49,369 nt of DNA from positions 1-49,369 of the forward strand of contig JAKQHM010000003.1 of NCBI GenBank assembly GCA_029572935.1, given 5' to 3'. Shown here in pieces: positions 17,993-27,405 of the stretch. The position numbers and the translations under genes were made by a program. Numbering within the stretch: position 1 is the stretch's first letter; each line of letters begins with the position of its first letter. The notes beneath the pieces are model-generated. The model saw nothing but the letters and a program-made list of their open reading frames with translations. It was not told where the DNA came from and made no database searches. Source of the DNA: Bacteroidota bacterium (GTDB lineage: Bacteria; Bacteroidota; Bacteroidia; Chitinophagales; Saprospiraceae).

Positions 17993-20900
17993 TCATCGGA
18001 TCAGTGACACATCCACCGTGAGCTCCACCAGGACACCATCAATTCTACGCGCCACTGCACGACACAGGTAAACACCCGGATTCAGTAGCTGTCCTTTGTA
18101 TCTGCCGTCCCACCCGGACGTGGGATCGTTGATATCAAAATTTTTCTGCTCATACAGAAGCTCCCCCCAGCGACTGTACACCTGCAATAAATCGACCTGG
18201 CGGAAAGCCGGTCCTGAAAAAACCCTTACGCGGTCATTGACTCCATCGCCGTTTGGAGTGAACGCATTGGGAATGAAAAGATCTCCCTCCAGACGCACCT
18301 TCACGAGCACCCGTGCGGTTTGGGTACAGCCGTTTTCGTCAGTCAACTCTATGGTATACCAGGTATCTGTGATGGGTGAGGCAAGGGGATTGAGGCAATC
18401 GGTGCAACTCAAACCGGTAGACGGTCTCCACGTGATACGGGCAGGTACAAAATTCAGGAGCGGCTCCAGACTGATCTTATCACCCAGCAGGATAATGATT
18501 TCAGCAGAGAGTTCTGTTTCGAGTTTAAATGGAACCGGCAGACTGGCGCGCAGCTCTTTCACACATCCCAGAGAATCCCGAAAATAAACCTGATAATCAC
18601 CCGGAGGGAGTGCTGACAGCCTGGATTGAACAGACCAGGGACCATTGGCATCCAGGGAAAATTCAAATGGTGGAATACCGGATACCGGCAGACATTCCAA
18701 CTCGCCATCGTCTATGCCAAAACAAAGAGCCGGCTTGACATTCAACAAGGCCTCCAACGTGTCTTTGCGCAGGGTGGTCTGAATGATGCTGTCACATCCA
18801 TATTGGTTGACAAAGGTATCCACATAGACACCAGGCACTTCGTAAGTATTATTTCCCACGCGCACCGAGGCATATTCGCAGATCAAATGAGCTTTGGATT
18901 CAAGGCTGGATGGTTTCACAATCAGATGGGTCTGCACGATGCTGTCACAGCCTCTGAAGCTGCGCAGGGTATCGGTATAAAAACCATTTTGTTGATACTG
19001 CCTGCCGCCCACCTCTACATATTCTCCCGGACAAATTTCAGGTGACCAGTTGCTGCCTGCCGGTGTCAGAACGGTGAGCGTGGTTTGAATAATACTGTCA
19101 CATCCCAAGGCAGATGTCAAAGTGTCCAGATACATGCCCGAGCGATCGTACACGCGATTGCCCACGCGGTAATTTCCTCCGGGACAGACATAGGGTTCTG
19201 TCCGGCTGATGTTTTCCGGATAAACAAAAAGATCAGTCCGGACCAGGCTGTCGCAACAAAATCTGTTTTTGAAAATATCGAAGTAACTTCCGGTTTTCCA
19301 CAGTTTTCTGCCATTGTAATCAAAGCTATCCCTTGCACATATCGCTATGGACTGAATGCTGGTATCTGGCCGCCTGTGGTCCAGGACCTCCAGCTCTATA
19401 GAGTCCGACACACAACCATATTCGTCGCGGGCCAGAAATTTGTGTCTGCCTGCTGACAATCCCGTAAAGCGGGACTCAATGTTCCAGGGACCTTCGTTCA
19501 GGCTGTAGTAATAATAGGGCACGCTGCCTTCAGCACGCAGAACTACGAAAGCATTCGGATCACAACAATCCATGGACAACCGGGAGGAATCCACATTCAG
19601 GATCAGTTTTCGTTTGAAATCTTCTATGGTGATATCTCTTTCCACCTTGCATCCCAGTGCATCGCGTATGGTGATTTTGTGATTGCCGGGAGTCAGCCCT
19701 TTGAATGTTCCTTCAGGGTTCCAGTTTTGTAAATCCAAACTGTACTCATAAGGGGTTTTTCCTCCCTTGCCGGTCACCACGATAATGCCCGAATCACGGC
19801 AGGTCTGCGCCTGAAGGAAGATCAGGCTGTCGCCCAGGGGCACCCTCCTGTCTGACAGATCCACGACACGCGAAGCAATGCAATTTCCGGCCTGTGCATA
19901 GACCGTGATCCTGTTCTGGTATCGGGTGCGAAAAATATTATCTTTCGAATAGCGCTGACCATCTATGGAAAACAATGCATCGGGGTAAGACCCTGCATTG
20001 CTCACTTCCAGAATCACGTCATTCGCCGGTGCGCAGGAATCTGCCAAACGCGCGGTCACATCCAGGCTTATATCGCGGACTTCGATGAATACCGTATCGG
20101 AATATTGCTGTCCGCATTCATCGGTCATTCTCAAAAAATACCTGGCTGAGGAATCAGGAGCAAAAACAGGATTGGACGAAGCCGGATTGGAAACGCCCAG
20201 TGTTGGGGTCCAGCTGTAATTTTTAAAAACGGGCGAAGCTGCCAGTTGAATTTTTTCTCCCCGGCAGATGATCTGATCCGGAATGTCATTGATCCCGGTG
20301 ATGTATTTCAGACAGACCTGATGCACATTGACCGCTCCACCTGTAGCTGAGGTAAATCCGAAATAGACATTGGGATCATTGGAGAAAATTTCTTTCACCA
20401 GGTCTATGTTGAGCCTCAATCTACGGTCACAATCCACATACACTTCGATGATCCTGGAAGGTGCGATCCACCGGATGAGTCCCTTGTGCCATTGACAGTC
20501 CTCTGCGTTTTGCTGAGTGGGCAGTATGTGTACCGGTCCGGCCAGATTGTCGGGATTGTTGTGGCTGGTATTGCCATTTTTCATGATGGCCAGATGATCA
20601 TAGGAAGGATCGCTGTACTCACCGTTTTCCCAGGTGTCAAATTCTATAGCCAGACTGGGTCGCACTCCGGCATATCCGATGCCTCCTCCAGCGACTCCGA
20701 TCGAAGTAGAAATGGGTTGCAATACAAAAGCCATTCCGTCCGCCCCATTGCGGTCGTAACATCCCAGATTGAAATCAAAGAAGACATCAAAGCTTTTTCC
20801 AAAATCGACTTTGTCTTCGTACCACATGGACCCGGCCTGATAATTGGCTGCATCAGTCAGGCGGTAACAGTCCCCGCCGGTGTTGACGGCATCGTTGTTG

Positions 20901-22534
20901 AGAATGAATTTTTTATTGGACTCTGTGGTGCAACTGTCCGGGACCACAACAGTCAGTGTATCCGTACATCCATTTGCATCCGTCACCTGAGCAAGGTAAC
21001 TGCCTGAAGTAAGCAGCTGAAAAAATGGATCGGTCTGCACGTAATTTCTGCCCGAAATGGAGTAATCATACGGAGCTGTTCCTCCCATAGCCGACAAGGT
21101 GATCGTCCCATCGCTTTTACAACGGGTAGGGCTGAAAGATGCCAGACCTAATTCTGGTCTGGGGAAATTGGAAAAAGAAAGGCGTATGCTGTTGTTATCG
21201 GGATAGAGATCTGCCTGTTGATTGGGATCCAGTAAAGTGACCACCAGAACATGTGCGCCATACGGGAGACGTATGCAGGGCAGTTGTATGGTCACACTTT
21301 GCAGTGGATCCATGCTGCCGGTCCACTGGGAGACACTGTCCGGGCCTCCGTCAATGCTGTATCGCAAGGTCATGCTGTTGATCCGGACGAGTCCGTCATT
21401 GGAAAACACGATCACCGGGCAAAGTGTGTCGCTGCAAAAATCTCCGGACATGGTCACGGAGCGCAGCGCGAGATCGTAATCTCCGACGATCTGACAGGCA
21501 TTGGACTGGATCAGTCCGCTCCGCGCCGATTCCAGTGCAGCAATCATCCGGGTCGCCTGGCCCTGGGTAAACCGTGCCGGACGGCAGCCTGAATAATCCA
21601 TGAAGTTGTAATTGTCATCCGGCAGGTCGGGCTGATCTGTATTGCAGGAATTGGTATTACAAGCCGCAAAGGAAGCGGAATTATCCGGAGGAGTATCGCA
21701 AACCAGATCGCCGTCCCTGAGACAGTCTGCATTGGTGCATCCTCCGTTGAAGGTATGGTGCAATCCCAGATAATGTCCCATCTCATGAGCCGTGACGACG
21801 GCGCCTCCCGGAGTGTTCCAGTATCTGGACTCCTGCACGATTCCATCCACTGTACAGGGCGCTCCCGGAAAATAGGCATATCCGGCCAGGCCACAGCCGA
21901 ATGCACCGTTGAACAGATCCGTGACGAGCCATACGTTGATGTATCTCCTGCAGTCCCAGCTGACGATCTGTTTGATCTGACCATCGCTCCCTGAATTGGT
22001 ACCGGGATTGCACATCGGATCGTTGACCAGTATGTTTTCATTTCGGGTGATCCCGCTGGTCGGGCGACCCATGGGATCCCTGCGGGCCAGACAGAACTGA
22101 ATGCCTACATCCGTGCCGTTCGGAGAAACAAAGGCTCCCGTGTTGGAAAACGCCTGGTTCAACAAATCTATGCCCCGTGCCACTTCCTGGTCACTCAGGT
22201 TGTTGGCGACTCCGACAGGTGTACCCGGCGGAGTGATGATGTGTACGACTACAGGCAGGGTATAGTTTGGCTTTGCAAATGATTCCTGATCCCTTTCCAG
22301 CATGGCTCGCTCATAGATCCGATCGTTCAGTTGCCTGACCTGACGGGCATAATCCGGATCTGAGGCCATCAAACGCAGGTGCAGTTCGTCAAATCCACAA
22401 GGTCCCTGGGCTTGTAGTTTCAGGCCGGAAATGGGCAGGAACAAGCTTAAAATCACCCCTAGGCATACCAGAAAATATCTCCCTGGGTCGGTGTACGATC
22501 TGTTAGATTTTGAAAGTTCTGCTTTGCCTGTCAT
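17993..22534 (-). CDS. M43-type metalloprotease, L-type lectin and SprB-repeat protein with type B sorting domain
   Basis: A 1513-residue secreted multidomain protein. The signal peptide ends near residue 43 (LKLQAQG). A pappalysin-like M43 protease occupies about 90-350, with zinc motif HEMGHYLGLHH (His250, Glu251, His254, His260) and Met-turn NFMDY. SprB-like repeats lie at about 463-530, 905-970, 985-1050 and 1265-1330 (GGTAPYDYSISG, GNHKITIRDALGC). An L-type lectin domain is at about 540-745 (GADGMAFVLQ, LAIEFDTWENG). Four tandem repeats of about 50 residues at 1060-1258 share the pattern C-P-G, VG-x-x-x-Y, DT and GCDSI. The end is a gliding-associated type B sorting domain (IPNAFTPNGDGVNDRVRVFS). 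It probably acts outside the cell, binding glycans and degrading protein. Confidence 0.9.
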   Translation of the reverse strand: MTGKAELSKSNRSYTDPGRYFLVCLGVILSLFLPISGLKLQAQGPCGFDELHLRLMASDPDYARQVRQLNDRIYERAMLERDQESFAKPNYTLPVVVHIITPPGTPVGVANNLSDQEVARGIDLLNQAFSNTGAFVSPNGTDVGIQFCLARRDPMGRPTSGITRNENILVNDPMCNPGTNSGSDGQIKQIVSWDCRRYINVWLVTDLFNGAFGCGLAGYAYFPGAPCTVDGIVQESRYWNTPGGAVVTAHEMGHYLGLHHTFNGGCTNADCLRDGDLVCDTPPDNSASFAACNTNSCNTDQPDLPDDNYNFMDYSGCRPARFTQGQATRMIAALESARSGLIQSNACQIVGDYDLALRSVTMSGDFCSDTLCPVIVFSNDGLVRINSMTLRYSIDGGPDSVSQWTGSMDPLQSVTIQLPCIRLPYGAHVLVVTLLDPNQQADLYPDNNSIRLSFSNFPRPELGLASFSPTRCKSDGTITLSAMGGTAPYDYSISGRNYVQTDPFFQLLTSGSYLAQVTDANGCTDTLTVVVPDSCTTESNKKFILNNDAVNTGGDCYRLTDAANYQAGSMWYEDKVDFGKSFDVFFDFNLGCYDRNGADGMAFVLQPISTSIGVAGGGIGYAGVRPSLAIEFDTWENGEYSDPSYDHLAIMKNGNTSHNNPDNLAGPVHILPTQQNAEDCQWHKGLIRWIAPSRIIEVYVDCDRRLRLNIDLVKEIFSNDPNVYFGFTSATGGAVNVHQVCLKYITGINDIPDQIICRGEKIQLAASPVFKNYSWTPTLGVSNPASSNPVFAPDSSARYFLRMTDECGQQYSDTVFIEVRDISLDVTARLADSCAPANDVILEVSNAGSYPDALFSIDGQRYSKDNIFRTRYQNRITVYAQAGNCIASRVVDLSDRRVPLGDSLIFLQAQTCRDSGIIVVTGKGGKTPYEYSLDLQNWNPEGTFKGLTPGNHKITIRDALGCKVERDITIEDFKRKLILNVDSSRLSMDCCDPNAFVVLRAEGSVPYYYYSLNEGPWNIESRFTGLSAGRHKFLARDEYGCVSDSIELEVLDHRRPDTSIQSIAICARDSFDYNGRKLWKTGSYFDIFKNRFCCDSLVRTDLFVYPENISRTEPYVCPGGNYRVGNRVYDRSGMYLDTLTSALGCDSIIQTTLTVLTPAGSNWSPEICPGEYVEVGGRQYQQNGFYTDTLRSFRGCDSIVQTHLIVKPSSLESKAHLICEYASVRVGNNTYEVPGVYVDTFVNQYGCDSIIQTTLRKDTLEALLNVKPALCFGIDDGELECLPVSGIPPFEFSLDANGPWSVQSRLSALPPGDYQVYFRDSLGCVKELRASLPVPFKLETELSAEIIILLGDKISLEPLLNFVPARITWRPSTGLSCTDCLNPLASPITDTWYTIELTDENGCTQTARVLVKVRLEGDLFIPNAFTPNGDGVNDRVRVFSGPAFRQVDLLQVYSRWGELLYEQKNFDINDPTSGWDGRYKGQLLNPGVYLCRAVARRIDGVLVELTVDVSLIR

Positions 22535-22881
22535 ACCAGCAAAGATAGGATTTTGTCAGCAGAAAAACAGCTCGGTGCTTTGATTCATGGAAGCCGGATG
22601 GAGACAAAAAAATCCCTTCTCTGAGGAGATGGATCGGAGTCTTCCTTCGCCGGAAATAATTGGGAATAAAAACCTGAAAGGATCCCTATAAATGAAGGCA
22701 TCATTGAAAAAGAAAAGTGACTTTTGTATTCAGATGAAACCTTTTAATTTCTGAAAAAGTGAATTGACATTTCTTGAATGAAAAAAGTGAAAACGCGTTT
22801 ACTATACAGGCTTTTCACATGGCTTGTGATTCCATAAATTCATCTTTGACTCAATCTTGCTTGAAATAAATTTCCTGAATT
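22535..22881. other. intergenic region between the protease and flippase genes
   Basis: Apart from the -7 box next to the protease ATG I see no gene or clear terminator. The stretch separates two minus-strand genes and presumably holds the end of the flippase transcript. Confidence 0.35.
22540..22547 (-). promoter_or_regulatory. -7 box TATCTTTG five bases before the protease ATG
   Basis: Reading the minus strand, TATCTTTG matches TAnnTTTG exactly and ends five bases before the ATG at 22534. Transcription would begin at or beside the start codon, implying a leaderless message. No -33 TTTG is seen at the right distance. Confidence 0.5.
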
Positions 22882-24474
22882 TCACTTTCCACTTTCTGCC
22901 CCACTCTGCTCCGACCGTACTGCCTTCAGGATCAATTTGAATAAACCAAAAAGAGAAATGAGCAGCACAAAATTGGAGATCAAAAAGCGCAGGACCAGTC
23001 CCTCAGGCAATAGGGATCGGGTAAGGGCAGAGATCAAAACTGAACCAATCAAAACCAGCACCATGGTTCCGAGATCATAGGGTATGGGATAATGCTTTTG
23101 TCCCTGAAAGTAAGAAAGGACGCACATCAGAAAATAAACGATCAACATGATCCATGCTGAAGCTTCAACCCCCATCACCGGCACGAGGATCAGATACAAA
23201 ACCGTATTCACCAGGAGACCTGTCAGTGAAATTCCTGCCGCCATTTTCGTTTTATCCGTCAATTTGTTCCAGGCACCCAGATTGTAATACAGTCCGGAAA
23301 AAATATTGGCCATCAGCAGGATGGGCACCAGGTAGAGGGATCCTCTGAAGCCGGGTCCCAGAAGCCGTGAAAACAAATCCAGGTTGAGCGTGGTGGCCAG
23401 GTAGATCCCACTACAACAGATGATGAAAACCAGTGAAAGCGCGGCAAAGTGTCGTCGTGCGTCCGTCTGCCGGGAGTGCCGGAAGAAAAAAGGTTCTGCG
23501 GCATACTGGAATGCGGTGAGGAAAATATTCATGATCACTGCCAGCCGGTAGGCTGCATTGAGCGAATCGCTTGCCTTGAGGTTGGATGCAGGATCATCGG
23601 ACAGAAGATATTTCAGATAGCTGGTGTAACCACTTTGGATGATGGTAAAAGAGAGCGTCACCACGACCAGGGGCCAGCTGTAGGCCAGGATCTTTTTCAC
23701 AGGAGACCAGTCCGCCTGGGTCAGCGAGGGCAGAATTTCCCGAAGGAGCAAAAGCAGATTCAGACCACTGGATATGAAATTGGCCAAAAGTACGTAATAG
23801 AGTTTTTCCTGACTGGAAAGCCGGGCCGGATCGAAACCGGAACCAAGCCATTTCATCCCCTCAAAAATGAACAAAACGGCCGCGATGTTGGTGATCAGAC
23901 TGCTTAGCTTGATCCAGGAGTATCGGACAGGTTTTTTGTCGTACCTCAGCTTGGCAAATGGAAGCGACACCACCACATCCAGGACCAGGATCCCTGATGC
24001 CAGCATCAGATGAGGACCCAGATCATCACCGTATTTGAGAAAATCTAGGAGTTCCGCTCTGAACAAAAAGACCAGAACCAGAAAAAAAAGACTGAGGATC
24101 CAGACCAGCCTGGAGACCAGGGGATAGATACCGGGACCATAATTTTCGTCAGAAGCAAATCGGAAAAAGGTGGTTTCCATCCTCAGGGTAAGCACGCTCA
24201 GCAAAAGACCGATGTAGAAATAAAGATCCTGATAAATGGAAAAATAACCATCCTCGCGGGTGAAAATACGATAGGTCAAATAGGACGTGATCAGCAGAAA
24301 ATTGATCACCCGGCCGGCAGAATAGCTCAGCCCGTAGATCAGGGTTTCTTTGGCCAGGGATTTGAATACCGACAATGCTGTTTGGCTTTGGAGCTGTAAA
24401 TATCCATAAAAGCCGCCATGGGAAGTCAGGTAAATAGGATTTGGGCGGTATTTAAAATTTTGAAACGGAACCAT
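22882..24474 (-). CDS. polysaccharide flippase-like membrane protein (MATE/MOP superfamily)
   Basis: A 530-residue integral membrane protein with about 12-14 hydrophobic segments starting near residue 40 (AKETLIYGLSYSAGRVINFL). It has the form of Wzx-like polysaccharide transporters, which flip lipid-linked sugar units across the inner membrane. Typical features are the amphipathic N-terminal helix, SWPLVVVTLSFTIIQSGYTS, and a Pro in the sixth-seventh segment region. The roughly 35 residues before the first helix are unusual, but no other ATG is nearby. No glycosyltransferase genes flank it, so the substrate is unknown. It is divergent from the M42 peptidase gene. Confidence 0.85.
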   Translation of the reverse strand: MVPFQNFKYRPNPIYLTSHGGFYGYLQLQSQTALSVFKSLAKETLIYGLSYSAGRVINFLLITSYLTYRIFTREDGYFSIYQDLYFYIGLLLSVLTLRMETTFFRFASDENYGPGIYPLVSRLVWILSLFFLVLVFLFRAELLDFLKYGDDLGPHLMLASGILVLDVVVSLPFAKLRYDKKPVRYSWIKLSSLITNIAAVLFIFEGMKWLGSGFDPARLSSQEKLYYVLLANFISSGLNLLLLLREILPSLTQADWSPVKKILAYSWPLVVVTLSFTIIQSGYTSYLKYLLSDDPASNLKASDSLNAAYRLAVIMNIFLTAFQYAAEPFFFRHSRQTDARRHFAALSLVFIICCSGIYLATTLNLDLFSRLLGPGFRGSLYLVPILLMANIFSGLYYNLGAWNKLTDKTKMAAGISLTGLLVNTVLYLILVPVMGVEASAWIMLIVYFLMCVLSYFQGQKHYPIPYDLGTMVLVLIGSVLISALTRSLLPEGLVLRFLISNFVLLISLFGLFKLILKAVRSEQSGAESGK

Positions 24475-24496
24475 AGCGCCAATCCGGGTCGAAGAT

Positions 24497-24504
24497 TACC
24501 TTTG
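24497..24504 (+). promoter_or_regulatory. -7 box TACCTTTG upstream of the M42 gene
   Basis: TACCTTTG matches TAnnTTTG and ends 15 bases before the ATG at 24520, in the 45-bp gap between divergent genes. It supports 24520 as the start rather than 24418. No well-spaced -33 element is visible. Confidence 0.5.
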
Positions 24505-24519
24505 TTTAAATTAAAGCTT

Positions 24520-25563
24520 ATGGAAAGAATCGATGTCTTGGGCAAGTTGTGTTCCTTGCCGGGCGTACCCGGCTACGAATCTGCCATAAGGAATTATCTG
24601 AAGGAACAGCTCACACCCCTGGCCGATGTGCTGGAAACGGATGCCATGGGCAATCTCATCGCGCTTCACAAGGGCGGGGACAAAAAACTCATGCTTTCTG
24701 CGCATATGGACGAGATCGGATTCATGGTCCAGCATGTGGACGATGAAGGTTTCATCCGCTTTGTGCCACTGGGCGGATTTGACCCCAAGACACTGACTGC
24801 GCAAAGGGTCATCATCCACGGGGTCCGGGAGCTGATCGGAGTGATGGGCTCCAAACCTGTCCACCTCATGAGCCCGGAAGAAAAAAACAAGGCCCCTCAA
24901 CTCAGGGATTATTTCATTGACACGGGATTGCCGGCAGAACAGGTCAAATCCCTGGTCAGGGTGGGAGACCCGATCACGCGCGAGCGGGAACTGATCCGCA
25001 TGGGACCCTGCATCAATGCCAAATCCCTGGACAACAGGATATCTGTATTTGTCCTGCTGGAAACCTTCCGAAAGATCTGCGAATCCGCGTCCAAACTGGA
25101 TGTTTATGCCGTATTTACCGTACAGGAGGAGGTAGGGCTCAGAGGAGCCCGGACCGTGGCACACAGGATCTGCCCCGACTTTGCCATCAATGTGGATACG
25201 ACCATAGCCTTTGACCTGCCGGGAGCCCAGGCGCATGAAGTGGTCACTCGGCTGGGACAGGGAGCGGCCATCAAAATCATGGACCAGAGCGTCCTGTGCG
25301 ATTACAGGATGGTACGTTTTCTCAAGGATCTGGCCACAAACAAAGGCATCCGATGGCAATCTGAAATACTCCCTGCGGGTGGGACAGATACGGCCGTCAT
25401 CCAACTGGCGGGCAATGGTTGCATTGCAGGCGCTGTTTCGATTCCTACGCGACACATCCATCAGGTCATCGAAATGGTCCACGAGGATGACGTACGCGCT
25501 GCCATAGACCTGCTGGTGTTGGCTTCAGAGCAACTTACTGTGCCCTCCTGGGATCATGTTTAA
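24520..25563 (+). CDS. M42-family metallo-aminopeptidase
   Basis: A 347-residue dinuclear zinc or cobalt aminopeptidase (M42, FrvX/endoglucanase-M-like), cytoplasmic, trimming peptides from the N terminus. From the ATG at 24520 the ligands are His62 and Asp64 (SAHMDEIG), Asp171 (AKSLDNRIS), Glu203/Glu204 (TVQEEVGLRGA), Asp226 (NVDTT) and the His of IPTRHIHQ. A longer frame starts at 24418 but overlaps the divergent flippase gene and adds residues without homology. The family is sometimes misnamed cellulase. It is followed after 11 bp by the pterin dehydratase gene. Confidence 0.93.
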   Translation: MERIDVLGKLCSLPGVPGYESAIRNYLKEQLTPLADVLETDAMGNLIALHKGGDKKLMLSAHMDEIGFMVQHVDDEGFIRFVPLGGFDPKTLTAQRVIIHGVRELIGVMGSKPVHLMSPEEKNKAPQLRDYFIDTGLPAEQVKSLVRVGDPITRERELIRMGPCINAKSLDNRISVFVLLETFRKICESASKLDVYAVFTVQEEVGLRGARTVAHRICPDFAINVDTTIAFDLPGAQAHEVVTRLGQGAAIKIMDQSVLCDYRMVRFLKDLATNKGIRWQSEILPAGGTDTAVIQLAGNGCIAGAVSIPTRHIHQVIEMVHEDDVRAAIDLLVLASEQLTVPSWDHV

Positions 25564-25574
25564 ATTCAAAATAT

Positions 25575-25820
25575 ATGTGGACAGAAACCAATGACAGACT
25601 GACCATTCATCTGAGCTTCCGGGATTTTGCAGAAGCCATGGGCTTTATCCAGGAGGTAGCCCTCCGGGCTGAAAAAATGGACCACCACCCCACCTGGACC
25701 AACAGCTGGAATAAGGTGAGCATCGAGCTATGCACACATTCTGCGGGAAACAAAATAACCGAAAAGGACCGCAAACTGGCCCTGGAAATCGAAGAAATTT
25801 ACAGAAAATACAGGATCTGA
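25575..25820 (+). CDS. phhB: 4a-hydroxytetrahydrobiopterin (pterin carbinolamine) dehydratase
   Basis: An 81-residue PCD/DCoH protein that dehydrates 4a-hydroxytetrahydropterin formed by aromatic amino-acid hydroxylases. The catalytic signature is EKMDHHPTW, NKVSIELCTH and a final acidic helix starting ITEKD. It is shorter than the usual 95-115 residues because the first helix is missing, a form common in Bacteroidota. No phenylalanine hydroxylase gene is in the window. It probably shares a transcript with the M42 peptidase. Confidence 0.92.
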   Translation: MWTETNDRLTIHLSFRDFAEAMGFIQEVALRAEKMDHHPTWTNSWNKVSIELCTHSAGNKITEKDRKLALEIEEIYRKYRI

Positions 25821-25848
25821 AGGCTCGGATCCCGGTGAGAAATCAAAA

Positions 25849-26607
25849 TCAGGCTTCCATTTCCTGAATCAGATCATCCACCAACACCCTTCCACAGTGT
25901 TCACAGGCGATGATCTTCTTGCGCAGACCGATTTCCAGCTGCACCTGAGGAGGGATCTGATTGAAACAGCCCCCGCATGAATTCCTTTTGACCATGACGA
26001 CGGCCAGCCCGTTGCGGTAACGGTGGCGGATGGTATCGTAAGCATGCAGCAGTCGGGTCTCGATCTTCTTGCGAAGCTTATCGACCTTGCCCTGCAATGC
26101 GGCTTCTTCCTTGTCCGTTTTTTCCAGGATCTTTTCGAGTTCTGATTTCTTTTCCTCGAGCTCCTTCTCTTTGGCTTCCAGACGTTCTTTTACGGAATCC
26201 AGGTTGAGCTTTTTGGTTTTCAGCTGCTCGGCCGATTCCTTCATCCTTTTTTCAGAAAGCTGGATCTCGAGTCTCTGGAGGTTGATTTCTTTATTGAGCG
26301 CCTCGTATTCGCGGTTGTTTTTGACGCTGTCAAGTTGTTTTTCGTACTTCTTGATATTGTCCTCAGAAGTCTTGATGTTGGTCTTGTGATTGGAAATTTC
26401 CTTTTCCATTTCTGAAACAGAAGAAGAAACTTTGTTGATTTTGACGTTGAGGCCAGAAATCTCGTCCTCCAGGTCGCTCACGATCATGGGCAATTCTCCC
26501 TTGAGTATCTTGATCTGATCGATCTCGGAGTCAACGAGCTGCAGCTCATATAACTGTTTGAGTTTCAAGCCTATAGGAACCTCGGAAACTGGTGCTGTTT
26601 TTGCCAT
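25849..26607 (-). CDS. coiled-coil protein with C4 zinc ribbon
   Basis: A 252-residue protein: a long charged coiled coil (about residues 15-200), then a zinc ribbon with Cys pairs CGGC and CEHC near the C terminus (MVKRNSCGGCFNQIPP, KKIIACEHCGRVLVDD). This is the CT398/DR0291-like family, commonly encoded beside Nif3 as here, with 3 bp between the genes. Its molecular role is not established. A link to nucleic acid or envelope assembly has been suggested for homologues. It is the last gene of the pan-nif3 operon. Confidence 0.88.
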   Translation of the reverse strand: MAKTAPVSEVPIGLKLKQLYELQLVDSEIDQIKILKGELPMIVSDLEDEISGLNVKINKVSSSVSEMEKEISNHKTNIKTSEDNIKKYEKQLDSVKNNREYEALNKEINLQRLEIQLSEKRMKESAEQLKTKKLNLDSVKERLEAKEKELEEKKSELEKILEKTDKEEAALQGKVDKLRKKIETRLLHAYDTIRHRYRNGLAVVMVKRNSCGGCFNQIPPQVQLEIGLRKKIIACEHCGRVLVDDLIQEMEA

Positions 26608-26610
26608 ACG

Positions 26611-27405
26611 TCAGAAGTATTGTATTGGATTTGTAACAATTTTGGTACAATGGGTCGCAAAATTAGGGAATTTGCCTGAAATCAGCTCATATAATAATTC
26701 AATGGTGAATTGTTCGCTTTCGTAATGTCCTATATCGATCAGGACGATCCTGCCTTCTGCATCAAAAAAGTCGTGGTATTTAAAATCCGCCGTCACCAGG
26801 GCATCGGCACCCTGCAGGATGGCTTCCCGGGTCAGAAAGGATCCTGATCCCCCGCAGGCGGCAACCGTCCGAATGACTTTGCCGGAATCGAGGGTATGTC
26901 TGATGCCCCGGCAGCCAAACTGGAGTTTCAGATGTTCCAGAAACTCAGTCAAGGGAAGGGGCCGGATCAGTTCGCCGATCACACCGGCACCCTGGTCCTG
27001 AAGGCCCGCCATGCGTGGAGCCAAAACCCTTTGCCCGCTGAGCCCTATCTTTTGGGCGATCCGGCCATTCACACCGGGACCGAGGACATTGTCCAGATTG
27101 GTGTGGATGGCATAGATGGCGATGTCGGCCTTGATAGCGGCAATGAGGGTCCTGTTTACATAGTTGTCGAGGGCCAGACTCTTGACGCCACGGAAAATCA
27201 CCGGATGGTGACAAATGACGACATTGCATCCCAGATCCGACGCTTCTTTGATGACCTCTTCCGTACAATCCAGGCTGCACAGCACAGAACGTACCGACCA
27301 GTCCGGATTTCCGGTCAAAAGCCCGCTGTTATCGTAGCTCTCCTGAAGGTTTAAAGGAGCCAGTTCTTCCAGGAAGCGGGTGAGGTCTGATATTTTAACC
27401 ATCAT
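26611..27405 (-). CDS. Nif3-like dinuclear metal centre protein
   Basis: A 264-residue Nif3/YbgI-family protein, often annotated GTP cyclohydrolase I type 2 although the true substrate is unknown. Metal-ligand motifs are VICHHPVIF, YAIHTNLDN and LIDIGHYESE. This is the short form without the central PII-like insert found in many Bacteroidota homologues (about 365 residues). Two ATGs lie in tandem (27405 and 27402). The start overlaps the flippase gene by 11 bp, which indicates translational coupling. Confidence 0.92.
   Translation of the reverse strand: MMVKISDLTRFLEELAPLNLQESYDNSGLLTGNPDWSVRSVLCSLDCTEEVIKEASDLGCNVVICHHPVIFRGVKSLALDNYVNRTLIAAIKADIAIYAIHTNLDNVLGPGVNGRIAQKIGLSGQRVLAPRMAGLQDQGAGVIGELIRPLPLTEFLEHLKLQFGCRGIRHTLDSGKVIRTVAACGGSGSFLTREAILQGADALVTADFKYHDFFDAEGRIVLIDIGHYESEQFTIELLYELISGKFPNFATHCTKIVTNPIQYF

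Noticed and set aside
24511-25482. 323-codon minus-strand frame inside the M42 peptidase gene
   Set aside because: Antisense shadow; peptidase metal ligands are on the plus strand.
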